From NCBI GenBank assembly GCA_050942895.1, contig JBMNOE010000025.1, positions 1 through 32,760 of the forward strand: a DNA stretch of 32,760 bases, given 5' to 3'. The translations under genes and the position numbers were made by a program. Under the pieces are notes generated by a model, which was not told the origin of the DNA, ran no database searches, and saw nothing but the letters and a program-made list of their open reading frames with translations. This stretch comes from JBNRMR01 sp050942895. GTDB lineage: Bacteria; Bacillota; Clostridia; Christensenellales; UBA1750. Below are positions 1 to 7,222 of the stretch, in pieces; position 1 is the first letter of the stretch, and each line of letters begins with the position of its first letter.

Positions 1-972
1 GCATACGAAGTTCCAGGCAGCGCCATGCCAGAGCCCTGTCAGCGCCCAGACTACCAGAATATTGAAAACCCAGCGCCATTTCTTAACGCGGTTTCCGCCC
101 AGAGGGATGTAGACATAGTCGCGAAACCAGGCGCCCAAAGTCATATGCCATCTGCGCCAAAATTCCGCAATGCTCTTCGACATGAATGGATAGTTGAAGT
201 TCTCGGGGAAATGAAAGCCGAACATGCGGCCAAGACCCACGGCCATGTCGCTGTAGCCGGAAAAATCGAAATAAACTTGCAGGCAAAATGCAATCGCGTA
301 AAGCCATGTGAACAAAACCGTGGCCTCCCCGCTAAAGTAAAGCTGTGTTAGCTGGCCGAAATTGTTTGCAAGCAGCGTCTTTTTTCCAAGGCCGATGACG
401 AAGCGCCTGACCCCCGCCGCGAAGCCCTCCATGCTGTGATTGCGCTGTATCAGGTCTCCCTCGATGGATGAATACCTGACAATCGGCCCTGCGATAAGCT
501 GGGGAAACAGCGCCAGATATGTGGAGTAGTTTATAATATTTCGCTGGGCATTTACATCACCCCTGTAAACATCCACTGCATAGCTAAGCGCCTGGAATGT
601 GTAAAAGCTGATTCCGATGGGCAGCGCCAGGTTAAGCGGCGAGATCTCTCTGCCGATGACAGCGCCGAAGATCGATATAATAAAATCTGTATACTTAAAA
701 TAAAGCAGAGCCGAAAGACAAGCGGTGATGCACAGAATCAGAAAGAAAAAGCCCCATTTGCGGCCCCTAAAGCGTTCTATCAAAAGCGCACACAGATAGC
801 TTACTAAGCAGGAGGCGGCCATCAACAGCGTATATTTAGGCTCACCAAAGAAATAGAAAGCAAAGCTTGAAAAAAGCAAGGCCGCATTCTTCGCCCTTTG
901 CGGCGCAATATAATAGATTGCAAGCACCGCCGGCAAAAAGCAGTAGATAAAAGTAATGCTTGAAAAAACCAT
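1..972 (-). CDS. MBOAT family O-acyltransferase (AlgI-like), 3' truncated by window edge
   Basis: A minus-strand frame is open from an ATG at 972 down to base 1, so the first 324 residues are present and the C-terminus lies outside the window. The product is a polytopic membrane protein. The family signature is clear: residues near 105-150 read PLNLALPIGISFYTFQ followed by a YLALFPQLIAGPIVRY segment. Near the end come SIAEFWRRWHMTLGAWFRDY and then TGLWHGAAWNF, in which H316 matches the invariant MBOAT histidine. Such proteins (AlgI/DltB/PatA type) move acyl, usually acetyl, groups across the membrane onto polysaccharide, teichoic acid or peptidoglycan, normally with an extracytoplasmic SGNH/DHHW partner. 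A GGAG lies about 10 bases upstream of the ATG. The preceding gene on this strand is a lipoprotein ending in a terminator 41 bases upstream. The substrate cannot be told from sequence. Confidence 0.93.
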   Translation of the reverse strand, partial: MVFSSITFIYCFLPAVLAIYYIAPQRAKNAALLFSSFAFYFFGEPKYTLLMAASCLVSYLCALLIERFRGRKWGFFFLILCITACLSALLYFKYTDFIISIFGAVIGREISPLNLALPIGISFYTFQALSYAVDVYRGDVNAQRNIINYSTYLALFPQLIAGPIVRYSSIEGDLIQRNHSMEGFAAGVRRFVIGLGKKTLLANNFGQLTQLYFSGEATVLFTWLYAIAFCLQVYFDFSGYSDMAVGLGRMFGFHFPENFNYPFMSKSIAEFWRRWHMTLGAWFRDYVYIPLGGNRVKKWRWVFNILVVWALTGLWHGAAWNFVC

Positions 973-1012
973 ATCGGGTCTGCTCCATGATTCTAACTGT
1001 TTTAATGGCAAT

Positions 1013-1042
1013 AAAAGGGCCGCGAGAAGCACTCAGCGGCCC
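1013..1042 (-). terminator. Rho-independent terminator of the lipoprotein gene
   Basis: Read on the minus strand, GGGCCGC and GCGGCCC (plus-strand 1036-1042 and 1017-1023) form a perfect 7-bp GC-rich stem with a 12-base loop, followed by TTTTATT. It starts 13 bases after the lipoprotein stop codon and precedes the MBOAT start by about 40 bases. MBOAT transcription therefore needs read-through or its own promoter, which I could not identify. Confidence 0.8.
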
Positions 1043-1054
1043 ATATTGCAGCGA

Positions 1055-1663
1055 TTATTCGGCTGTTATCCCTGTTATCCCTTTGAATGCCTCGTGTAAT
1101 TCAGCGGATTTGTCCGCCATGATTAATATAATCACGCCGCCGGCATCGTCCACTATAACGTCCTTCTCATCAACCACCACGCATATCCATTTTGCGGGGT
1201 TGACATTTTCTCTTATAGCTGCCTTCGCGGCTTCCATATCCGCATCTTCATCCATCTTAATCAGGCACAGTGAATATGCCTGGGCGCTGATCATGGGCTC
1301 GGAGGCGATAGCCCGCTCAAACTCCAGCTCATTCGTGCCGAGGTAGTATTCAGCGTTGGCCTCGGTAATTTCTGTTGTTACAAGGCCGGTTGAAAGCCAT
1401 GCCTTGTATGCTTCATCGCTTTGCACATTTGCGTATATGCCTGCAAGCAGCGCCTCCAAAGAACCTTCCTCCGGCGGGGTTTGGGTTGGCTCCGGCTCTA
1501 CGGAAGCAGGCGGCTGGGTGCCGGCAGGCTCCGTGGCCTGAGGGGTTTGCGTGGGAGCGGCCGTCGGCGAGGGGGATAAATCTTCCTGCGGCGGAAGTGA
1601 AACGCAGCCCACGGCGCTCAGGGCAAGCAAGGCGGATAGTAACATAAGCATAACTTTTTTCAT
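1055..1663 (-). CDS. Secreted lipoprotein, possibly DUF4358-like
   Basis: This encodes a protein of about 202 residues. The frame is open to 1801, but the ATG at 1663 is preferred. It has a GAGGAG sequence 7 bases upstream and begins a classic lipoprotein signal peptide (MKKVMLMLLSALLALSAVGC, lipobox ending at C20). A Pro/Thr/Glu-rich linker follows at about 21-70. A compact alpha/beta domain follows, containing segments such as YYLGTNELEFERAIASEP and NPAKWICVVVDEKDVIVDD. The spacing of its aromatic and acidic residues recalls DUF4358 lipoproteins, a family also present at 21401-21898, but this match is by eye and weak. The product would be anchored outside the membrane. It is transcribed toward an MBOAT acyltransferase, a setting in which such lipoproteins are often found. 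Its biochemical role is unknown. Confidence 0.8.
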   Translation of the reverse strand: MKKVMLMLLSALLALSAVGCVSLPPQEDLSPSPTAAPTQTPQATEPAGTQPPASVEPEPTQTPPEEGSLEALLAGIYANVQSDEAYKAWLSTGLVTTEITEANAEYYLGTNELEFERAIASEPMISAQAYSLCLIKMDEDADMEAAKAAIRENVNPAKWICVVVDEKDVIVDDAGGVIILIMADKSAELHEAFKGITGITAE

Positions 1664-1768
1664 GGTCTTCTCCTCATTCGGCGTCACGCGCAAATTGTGC
1701 AATAGCTGTTGGCGGCAGTTGTTTTTTAGCCGCCTGTTGCTATTTCTTTGCTGTGTGCAGCCATTATT

Positions 1769-1805
1769 TTGCATGGCGCGTATTTGTACCGTCTTCGCCA
1801 TGCAA
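1769..1805. repeat. 10-bp perfect inverted repeat, candidate operator
   Basis: The arms TTGCATGGCG (1769-1778) and CGCCATGCAA (1796-1805) are perfectly complementary and separated by 17 bases. On the minus strand a TATAAA (plus-strand 1808-1813) lies directly upstream, so the repeat would cover the transcription start of the lipoprotein gene. This position suits a repressor site, but an mRNA hairpin is an equal possibility. Confidence 0.45.
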
Positions 1806-1877
1806 TGTTTATACGAAGAAAGCGAGGAAAAGTTTCACAGAAAAAGCCCGAATATTTTTTGTTCTTTTTTATTCTTT

Positions 1878-2876
1878 TTATTTGTAGAAATCGCTGACCG
1901 CTTTAAAGAAGGAATCTATATTTTCCCAGGACGCAAGCGGCGGTATATCACAGCCGGAAGAAATGATAAAGTTTGGATATTTACAGCAGCGCTCAAGCAG
2001 GCTTGTAGTCACATCATAAATTGACTGCGGCGTGCCGTTTCTGAACTGGCCTGCGGGATCCACATTGCCGAATATGGGCTTGTCCTTCGGCGCCTGCTCC
2101 AAAATCTTCTCCATATCTATGGCATTTCCGAAGTGGTAGCCGTCAGCATCTATTGTAAATATTGATGAAAGCAGCGGCACTGTGTTGCCGCAGTTATGGT
2201 ATATGAAGCAGAAGTCATCGCTGCGCACCGCATCGGAGATCTTCTTCACATATGGCGTTGAAAACTCGGCAATCAGATCCGGCGACAAAAGCCCCGCGGC
2301 GGGCTCGGCCATCACGACTCCGCTTGCGCCAGTCTGCCTATATGCTTTTATGTATTCGATCAAAAAATCGCTGGCTTTTTCAAGGGTATTTTTAACCATC
2401 TCCGGCTCAATATAGCAGTTGACCATTATCTCCGTCATGTCCATCAGTCTGCCGCTCAGCGAAAACGGACCTATTGCCCCTGCAAAAACGGGCCTGTCGT
2501 CGATGAGCTTCACGGCTTTTTCTATCGCCTCGATATAAATCCCCGTGCGCCCCTGCCCCACTTGCGGCACCTTCAGGTTTTCAGCATCCTCAGGGCTTTT
2601 GATGACTGTGCCTATGACCGTGGGAACCTCGCCATCGTCCGTGCGAATTTGCGCGCCAAAGGCCTCGGCTTCCAGTGAAAGATCCATGAGGCTTACTGCG
2701 GCAAGCGTGTCGCAGCGCTCGGCGATGGCGTGCATGCCCTTCGCCTGAACATCGCTGCTTGAAATAAGCTCCCTGACACTCACATCCAGCAGTGAAATGC
2801 TGGGGAACGAAAGTATGGGCATAGCCTTTTTCTTTGGGCTTGCGATCTGCTGTGCAAACCAATTTTTCATATTCAT
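1878..2876 (-). CDS. Uroporphyrinogen decarboxylase-family protein (MtaA/CmuA-like methyltransferase)
   Basis: This encodes 332 residues. The frame is open to 2930, but the ATG at 2876 follows a GGAGG by 5 bases and a TATAAT-like -10 lies farther upstream within the open frame. The fold is that of the UroD superfamily. Two features place it with the zinc-dependent methylcobamide methyltransferases rather than haem synthesis: an H-x-C motif (YHNCGN, H227 and C229) and a later cysteine (SSGCDIPP, C309), matching the His-Cys-Cys zinc site of MtaA/CmuA. Family members move a methyl group from a corrinoid protein to a thiol or another carrier. No corrinoid protein, reductive activator or MtaB-type partner is encoded in this window, so the substrate is unknown. 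It appears monocistronic. Confidence 0.85.
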   Translation of the reverse strand: MNMKNWFAQQIASPKKKAMPILSFPSISLLDVSVRELISSSDVQAKGMHAIAERCDTLAAVSLMDLSLEAEAFGAQIRTDDGEVPTVIGTVIKSPEDAENLKVPQVGQGRTGIYIEAIEKAVKLIDDRPVFAGAIGPFSLSGRLMDMTEIMVNCYIEPEMVKNTLEKASDFLIEYIKAYRQTGASGVVMAEPAAGLLSPDLIAEFSTPYVKKISDAVRSDDFCFIYHNCGNTVPLLSSIFTIDADGYHFGNAIDMEKILEQAPKDKPIFGNVDPAGQFRNGTPQSIYDVTTSLLERCCKYPNFIISSGCDIPPLASWENIDSFFKAVSDFYK

Positions 2877-2928
2877 AGTAACCTCCGTTTTTATGTTCTT
2901 GTTTTTAGGTCTTTCTTTGTTTTCGACC

Positions 2929-2934
2929 ATTATA
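2929..2934 (-). promoter_or_regulatory. Candidate -10 element for the MtaA-like gene
   Basis: The minus strand reads TATAAT here, about 53 bases upstream of the chosen ATG. The best -35 candidate (TTCAAA) sits 19 bases upstream, so the promoter is plausible but not strong. Confidence 0.45.
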
Positions 2935-2980
2935 ACATATAATCCTGCTAGGCTTTGAATTTTTTGCGAATCCCTTTAAA

Positions 2981-3002
2981 AAACGTTCGGCAAGGAACGT
3001 TT
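2981..3002. repeat. 8-bp inverted repeat between two genes (terminator or operator)
   Basis: AAACGTTC (2981-2988) and GAACGTTT (2995-3002) are perfectly complementary around a 6-base loop. On the minus strand the stem is followed by TTTAAA, so it could be a weak second terminator after the oadA-type gene. It also lies about 50 bases upstream of the -10 of the MtaA-like gene and could be a regulatory site. Confidence 0.45.
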
Positions 3003-3033
3003 CTGCCATATTATTAAGGTTTATTGGGAATAA

Positions 3034-3058
3034 AAAGGGCGTCATCAGGACGCCCTTT
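3034..3058 (-). terminator. Rho-independent terminator of the biotin carboxyltransferase operon
   Basis: A perfect 10-bp stem (AAAGGGCGTC and GACGCCCTTT) has a 5-base loop and, on the minus strand, continues into TTTTTATT. It begins 12 bases after the last gene of the operon and closes that transcription unit. Confidence 0.9.
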
Positions 3059-3070
3059 ATTACATCAGTA

Positions 3071-4465
3071 TTACACCGGATGCACCTTTTCTTTTTCATC
3101 CAGCAGATTGCTGTCGATATTGTGCTTTTGGGCCTGACGGTATTTGAAGAAGTTGGTTGCCACCTGCGGGAACAGGGCGTAGCTGAGCACGTCCTCCTCC
3201 TGCTCGTAATACTCGCGGATTTCCTCACGGTACTTGTCAAGCTCGGGGGCGATGTCATCCGCAGGGCGATGGGTGATAACGGGCTCGTCGCCTATGGCCA
3301 TCTTGCGAACGTCCTCGTTCACCGGACCGGGGAGTTGGCCATATTCGCCGCGCAGCAGACCCTTTGTCTCCTTGGAGAACTGCTTATACCTTCCAAAAAC
3401 CACGTTCAGCACAGCCTGTGTGCCGACGATCTGGCTGGTGGGGGTAACAAGGGGCGGATAGCCGCAGTCAGCGCGGACTCTGGGGATCTCCTCCAGAACG
3501 TCGTAGTACTTGTCGGAGGCGTTCATCTGCTTAAGCTGGGAGATCAGGTTGGAGAGCATTCCGCCGGGAACCTGATAGAGCAAAGCGTTTACGTCAACGC
3601 CCAGCACCTTTGAATCCAAAAAACCGTCCCCCACAAGGCGGGAAGCCACGCCGCGGAAATAGGCGGCGATGTCGGAGAGCAGTGAAAGGTCGAAGCCGGT
3701 GTCGTACTCGGTGCCCTTAAGGGTCGCCACCAGGGGCTCCGTCGCGGGCTGAGCAGTGCCGTTTCCAAGGGGTGAAAGGGCGGTATCGACGATGTCCACG
3801 CCCGCCTCAATGGCCTTGAGTATTGTCATATCGCCTGTACCGGCGGTGTTATGTGTGTGCAGATGGATGGGAACCTTGACCTTCTCCTTCAGCTTTTTGA
3901 CCAGCTTGTATGCGTCATAGGGCAGAAGCAGGTTCGCCATGTCCTTTATGCAGATGGTGTCCGCGCCCAGCTTTTCCAGCGTGACGGCAAGGTCCACGAA
4001 ATAATCCAGAGTGTGGACGGGGCTGACGGTGTAGCTCATGGCCGCCTCCACATGGCCGCCATATTTTTTTGTGGCGGTTATGGCCGTCGTCATGTTGCGC
4101 ACGTCGTTCAGCGCGTCGAATATGCGGATGATGTCGCAGCCGTTTTCTATGGTCTTTTTTACGAAAAGATCAACAACGTCGTCTGCGTAATGCTTGTAGC
4201 CCAGTATATTTTGGCCACGCAAAAGCATCTGTATCTTCGTGTTTGGAAGGGCTTTGCGCAGTTGGCGCAGCCTCTCCCAGGGGTCTTCGTTCAAAAAGCG
4301 CATGCAGGAGTCGAAGGTTGCTCCGCCCCATGCTTCCAAAGAATAATATCCAACCTGGTCAAGCTTATCGCAAATTGGCAGCATTTCGGAAGTACGCATG
4401 CGGGTCGCGGCCTGCGACTGGTGCGCGTCTCTTAATATAGTGTCTGTTATGAACACTTTTGCCAT
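3071..4465 (-). CDS. oadA: Pyruvate/oxaloacetate carboxyltransferase subunit (OadA/PycB/5S type)
   Basis: This encodes 464 residues. The biotin-dependent carboxyltransferase TIM barrel is recognisable: DTILRDAHQS at residues 8-17 (D13 is a probable metal ligand), the carbamylated-lysine motif CIKDMANLL with K174, and the metal-binding HLHTHNTAG with H203 and H205. The C-terminal conserved domain follows, but the protein ends without a biotinyl domain, consistent with the separate carrier protein encoded immediately upstream. The enzyme exchanges carboxyl between biotin and pyruvate/oxaloacetate. The start has a strong TAAGGAGGT site 7 bases upstream. It is the last gene of a four-gene operon. 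Whether it works as an oxaloacetate decarboxylase, a pyruvate carboxylase half or the 5S subunit of a transcarboxylase depends on its partners. Confidence 0.95.
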   Translation of the reverse strand: MAKVFITDTILRDAHQSQAATRMRTSEMLPICDKLDQVGYYSLEAWGGATFDSCMRFLNEDPWERLRQLRKALPNTKIQMLLRGQNILGYKHYADDVVDLFVKKTIENGCDIIRIFDALNDVRNMTTAITATKKYGGHVEAAMSYTVSPVHTLDYFVDLAVTLEKLGADTICIKDMANLLLPYDAYKLVKKLKEKVKVPIHLHTHNTAGTGDMTILKAIEAGVDIVDTALSPLGNGTAQPATEPLVATLKGTEYDTGFDLSLLSDIAAYFRGVASRLVGDGFLDSKVLGVDVNALLYQVPGGMLSNLISQLKQMNASDKYYDVLEEIPRVRADCGYPPLVTPTSQIVGTQAVLNVVFGRYKQFSKETKGLLRGEYGQLPGPVNEDVRKMAIGDEPVITHRPADDIAPELDKYREEIREYYEQEEDVLSYALFPQVATNFFKYRQAQKHNIDSNLLDEKEKVHPV

Positions 4466-4576
4466 TATCTTACCTCCTTATAAAATTGTTCGAAAGCCGG
4501 CGCCTGCTATTGGCACCTTTATATAGCTCTCTTATATATGGCTAAAACCACAGTGATTGCCGATATCTTTCAGCAA

Positions 4577-4978
4577 TTAGCCGATGGTGAGAATCGTATC
4601 GCCGGTGTTGACGCTGGAGCCCTTGCCGTTTACGATGGCGGTGATTGTGCCGTCCGTGTCGGAAACGATCTCGTTTTCCATCTTCATTGCCTCAAGCACG
4701 ATAAGAACGTCGCCGCTCTTCACGCTGTCGCCAACTTTGACTTTGATGTCCACAATGGTTCCGGGCATTGGCGCAACGACGGGCTTGCCGCTTGCAGCCG
4801 CCGCCGGAGCGGGAGCAGCCTTGGGAGCGGGTGCGGGCACAGGTGCCGGCGCAGGGGCAGCGGCAACGGGTGCGGGTGCAACTACGGGTGCAACTACGGG
4901 TGCTGCGACGCCCGCCGCAAGCTCTTGAACGTCCACCTCGTACTGCTTGCCGTTTACATTAACAACAAATCTACGCAT
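4577..4978 (-). CDS. Biotin carboxyl carrier protein
   Basis: This encodes 133 residues. The frame opens at 5008, but the ATG at 4978 is preferred: AGGAGG lies 8 bases upstream and the protein then begins MRRFVVNVNGKQYEV, typical of the family. A short N-terminal beta segment is followed by an Ala/Pro/Val linker at about 22-65. The linker is encoded by short repeated GGTGCAACTACG-like units. A biotinyl domain follows, with the biotinylation site EAMKMENEI (K99). It would shuttle carboxybiotin between the two carboxyltransferases encoded on either side. It has the organisation of the 1.3S subunit of transcarboxylase or of the gamma/delta carriers of sodium-pump decarboxylases. Confidence 0.95.
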   Translation of the reverse strand: MRRFVVNVNGKQYEVDVQELAAGVAAPVVAPVVAPAPVAAAPAPAPVPAPAPKAAPAPAAAASGKPVVAPMPGTIVDIKVKVGDSVKSGDVLIVLEAMKMENEIVSDTDGTITAIVNGKGSSVNTGDTILTIG

Positions 4979-5023
4979 TTCATAATCCTCCTGAAAAATT
5001 GGTTTCAATAAAATAATTGAGTT

Positions 5024-5404
5024 TTAGTTGAAGTTCTTTGAAGAAAGAAGCTCTTCCCTGCCCGCTTTGCCCCACTGACTCACGCTGGGCACGCGCCTGA
5101 TTCTGCGCACATGGAAGCCTTCGATAAATTCTTCATAGCTGACCTGGCCGCCGGCCTGGGCCGTAACAAGGGCCATCACAGCCGCTATAACAGCAGCGAT
5201 CTCGTCGTCATCCTCCTGGGCGCTTTGAAAAACAGGCGTAACTGCGGCTGTATCAAGAGCCTCTGTCTCAGGGGCCTCCACCGCCGCGGGTTCTTTCTTT
5301 TTGGTAAAAGCAATCAGGCACAGTATCAGTATTATGCCTAAAATTATATATAGCGTCACATTGTTTCCGCCGGCGACCAGTGCCATTGCATTAATTGAGT
5401 TCAT
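5024..5404 (-). CDS. OadG-family small membrane subunit
   Basis: This encodes 126 residues. A single membrane helix lies at about residues 17-34 (VTLYIILGIILILCLIAF), preceded by a short extracytoplasmic N-terminus. An acidic stretch follows, then a helical segment (DDDEIAAVIAAVMALV), and the C-terminus reads HVRRIRRVPSVSQWGKAGREE. Similar tails occur in OadG/MmdD-type subunits of sodium-translocating decarboxylases, where the subunit anchors and assembles the complex. GGAG lies 6 bases before the ATG. It is 18 bases downstream of the acyl-CoA carboxyltransferase gene and 45 upstream of the biotin carrier gene. Its presence argues for a membrane-attached complex, although no beta (ion-pump) subunit is encoded here. 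Confidence 0.8.
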   Translation of the reverse strand: MNSINAMALVAGGNNVTLYIILGIILILCLIAFTKKKEPAAVEAPETEALDTAAVTPVFQSAQEDDDEIAAVIAAVMALVTAQAGGQVSYEEFIEGFHVRRIRRVPSVSQWGKAGREELLSSKNFN

Positions 5405-5422
5405 ACAAGCTCCTTTCAGCCC

Positions 5423-6886
5423 TTAAAGGGGCGCGTTTCCATGCTTGCGCGGGGTCACGATTTCGCGCTTGGAAAAGAGCATGTCCACAGCGGCGATCAG
5501 ATGCTGGCGGGTTTCCTCTGCGGGGATAACGTCATCCACCACTCCGGCCTGTGCCGCCGCGATGGGGCAGGCATATTCTTCGGTGTACTTGCTCTGCGCA
5601 TCCTGGAAGGAAAGGCCGTCTCTTATTTCGTCTGAGTAGAGTATCCGCGCGCCCGCGTCCACATTAACGGTGCCGATAACAGCCCCGGGCCAGGCGTAAA
5701 CGATGTCCGCGCCCACTCCCTTGGAGCCCATCACAGCATAACCGCCGCCGATGGCCTTGCCAACGATAACGCTGACCTTTGGAACGGTGGCCTGGGCATA
5801 TGCGAAGGCCAGCTTTGCGCCCGCCTGTACGGATGTGAAGTTGTCCTCGATGCTGCCGACATCAAAGCCGTCGGTGTTCACCAGTGATACCACGGGGATA
5901 TTGAAGCTGTCGCAAACGCCGATAAGCTTTGCTGCCTTGGCTGCGCCGCTCGGGGTGATGACGCCGCCATTTTCAGCGTAGTTGTTGGCGATAACGCCCA
6001 CGCAGAAGCCTCCCAGCTTAACCAGGCCTGCAAAAATCTCATCTGCGTAGCCCTTGTAAAGCTCCAGGGCTTCGCCGCCGTCGGCGATGGCGGAAACAAG
6101 AGCGAACACATCGCCCGAAGCGTCGATCTTGCGGTTCAGGTTTTCGCCCTCATACACAGGCGCTTCCTCGATGTTGTTTGACGGCATGAAAGCCAGAAGC
6201 TTCTGCGCTGCGGCGATTGCTTCCTCCTCGCTTCCGGCGGCATATGCGCATGCGCCTGCCTTAGCGGCGGCCTTTGCGCCGGCCAGCTCCTCAGCGGGGA
6301 CATCCTTGCCCATCTTCGCGTTGATTATCTGCGCGCCCTGAGCCAAAAGTGATGAAACCTTGTCCGTCATGATAACAAAATCGCACAGGGAGGCGGCGAT
6401 TGCGCCAGTTCCCACGCATGGGCCGGAAACTACGGCGATCTGCGGCACGATGCCCGAAAGAGCGGCATGGCCGGATATGACCTGCGAGATGCCGTCCAGC
6501 ACAGCGGCGCCTTCGTCCACCCTGGCGCCTGCGCTATCTAAAAAGGCGATGAGCGGAGCGCCTGTTTTCTTGGCAAGCTCCATCACCCTTGCGATCTTCT
6601 TCGCCTGGAGCACGCCCATGGCGCCATGCTTCACAGTATAATCCTGAGCATAAACATATGCGGGCCTTGCGTCCACAGTGCCGTAGCCGGCGACGACGCT
6701 CTGGCCTACATCATCCTTCGTCTTAACCAGCGCGCCGATTTCGACGAAACTGCCCGCGTCCAAAAGCGCGTTGATGCGCTCGCGGGCAGTCAGCTTGCCT
6801 GCCTTCTTCTGCTGGGCAATCTTTTCTTCGTCTCCCGCGATAATCTCGTTCTTCACGGCGAGCAGATCCTTTTTGGTTTCGCTCAT
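5423..6886 (-). CDS. mmdA: Acyl-CoA carboxyltransferase (methylmalonyl-CoA decarboxylase alpha / 12S type)
   Basis: This encodes 487 residues, close to the usual length of about 510. It is a two-domain crotonase-fold carboxyltransferase. The N-domain contains KLTARERINALLDAGSF, GYGTVDARPAYVYAQDYTVKHGAMG and the oxyanion-hole region SGPCVGTGAIAASLCDF. The C-domain contains GGVITPSGAAKAAKLIGVCD, VNTDGFDVG and GKAIGGGYAVMGSKGVGAD. These match the CoA side of propionyl-CoA/methylmalonyl-CoA carboxyltransferases. It would move carboxyl between (methyl)malonyl-CoA and biotin. GGAGG lies 10 bases before the ATG. It heads the operon, with a promoter about 217 bases upstream. The gene symbol is by family resemblance; acyl-CoA specificity was not determined. 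Confidence 0.9.
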   Translation of the reverse strand: MSETKKDLLAVKNEIIAGDEEKIAQQKKAGKLTARERINALLDAGSFVEIGALVKTKDDVGQSVVAGYGTVDARPAYVYAQDYTVKHGAMGVLQAKKIARVMELAKKTGAPLIAFLDSAGARVDEGAAVLDGISQVISGHAALSGIVPQIAVVSGPCVGTGAIAASLCDFVIMTDKVSSLLAQGAQIINAKMGKDVPAEELAGAKAAAKAGACAYAAGSEEEAIAAAQKLLAFMPSNNIEEAPVYEGENLNRKIDASGDVFALVSAIADGGEALELYKGYADEIFAGLVKLGGFCVGVIANNYAENGGVITPSGAAKAAKLIGVCDSFNIPVVSLVNTDGFDVGSIEDNFTSVQAGAKLAFAYAQATVPKVSVIVGKAIGGGYAVMGSKGVGADIVYAWPGAVIGTVNVDAGARILYSDEIRDGLSFQDAQSKYTEEYACPIAAAQAGVVDDVIPAEETRQHLIAAVDMLFSKREIVTPRKHGNAPL

Positions 6887-7102
6887 AAGAACATAACCTC
6901 CATTTCAAAAAATATATATTTAAAAATAATCACACGCCGGTAAGCGCACGACGTATTCTCAATGCAAGGGGAAGCTTAAGGGCGGCTTAACGCGCACAAA
7001 ATATGTAAAAAACATAAAAAACGCCAAAATACAGAAAAGCTCCAAAGCACCCCATTTTCTTATTCTATCGAGGGCACCCTTTTCCCTTCTTTCCCAGATA
7101 AC
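6887..7102 (-). other. Long untranslated leader of the biotin carboxyltransferase operon
   Basis: About 210 bases lie between the predicted transcription start and the mmdA ATG, with no credible gene. The sequence is AT-rich near the gene, with a G+C-richer middle that includes a short TTAAG/CTTAA inverted repeat near 6976-6991. I recognise no known riboswitch in it and see no intrinsic terminator. Confidence 0.5.
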
Positions 7103-7131
7103 ATTATATATCAAAAAAGCACATCTTTCAA
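7103..7131 (-). promoter_or_regulatory. Sigma-A-type promoter of the biotin carboxyltransferase operon
   Basis: On the minus strand TTGAAA (plus-strand 7126-7131) and TATAAT (7103-7108) are separated by exactly 17 bases. It lies between the rluB terminator and mmdA, and no other gene can use it. Confidence 0.8.
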
Positions 7132-7180
7132 TAATTATTTCTAATAATGCTCTATGATTTCACAGCGCCTGGCTGCAGCA

Positions 7181-7217
7181 AAAAGGCATCCCGGCCTTTG
7201 CAGCCGCGATGCCTTTA
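7181..7217 (-). terminator. Rho-independent terminator of dacA-rluB
   Basis: AAAGGCATC and GATGCCTTT (plus-strand 7182-7190 and 7208-7216) form a 9-bp stem, with an inner CGGC/GCCG pairing. On the minus strand it continues as TTTTTG. It starts 6 bases after the rluB stop. Confidence 0.8.
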
Positions 7218-7222
7218 ATATT

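Noticed and set aside
1061..1081. Sequence resembling an I-SceI recognition site (tandem GGGATAACAG on the minus strand)
   Set aside because: Only part of the 18-bp site matches, and the bases are the last codons of the lipoprotein (GITGITAE).
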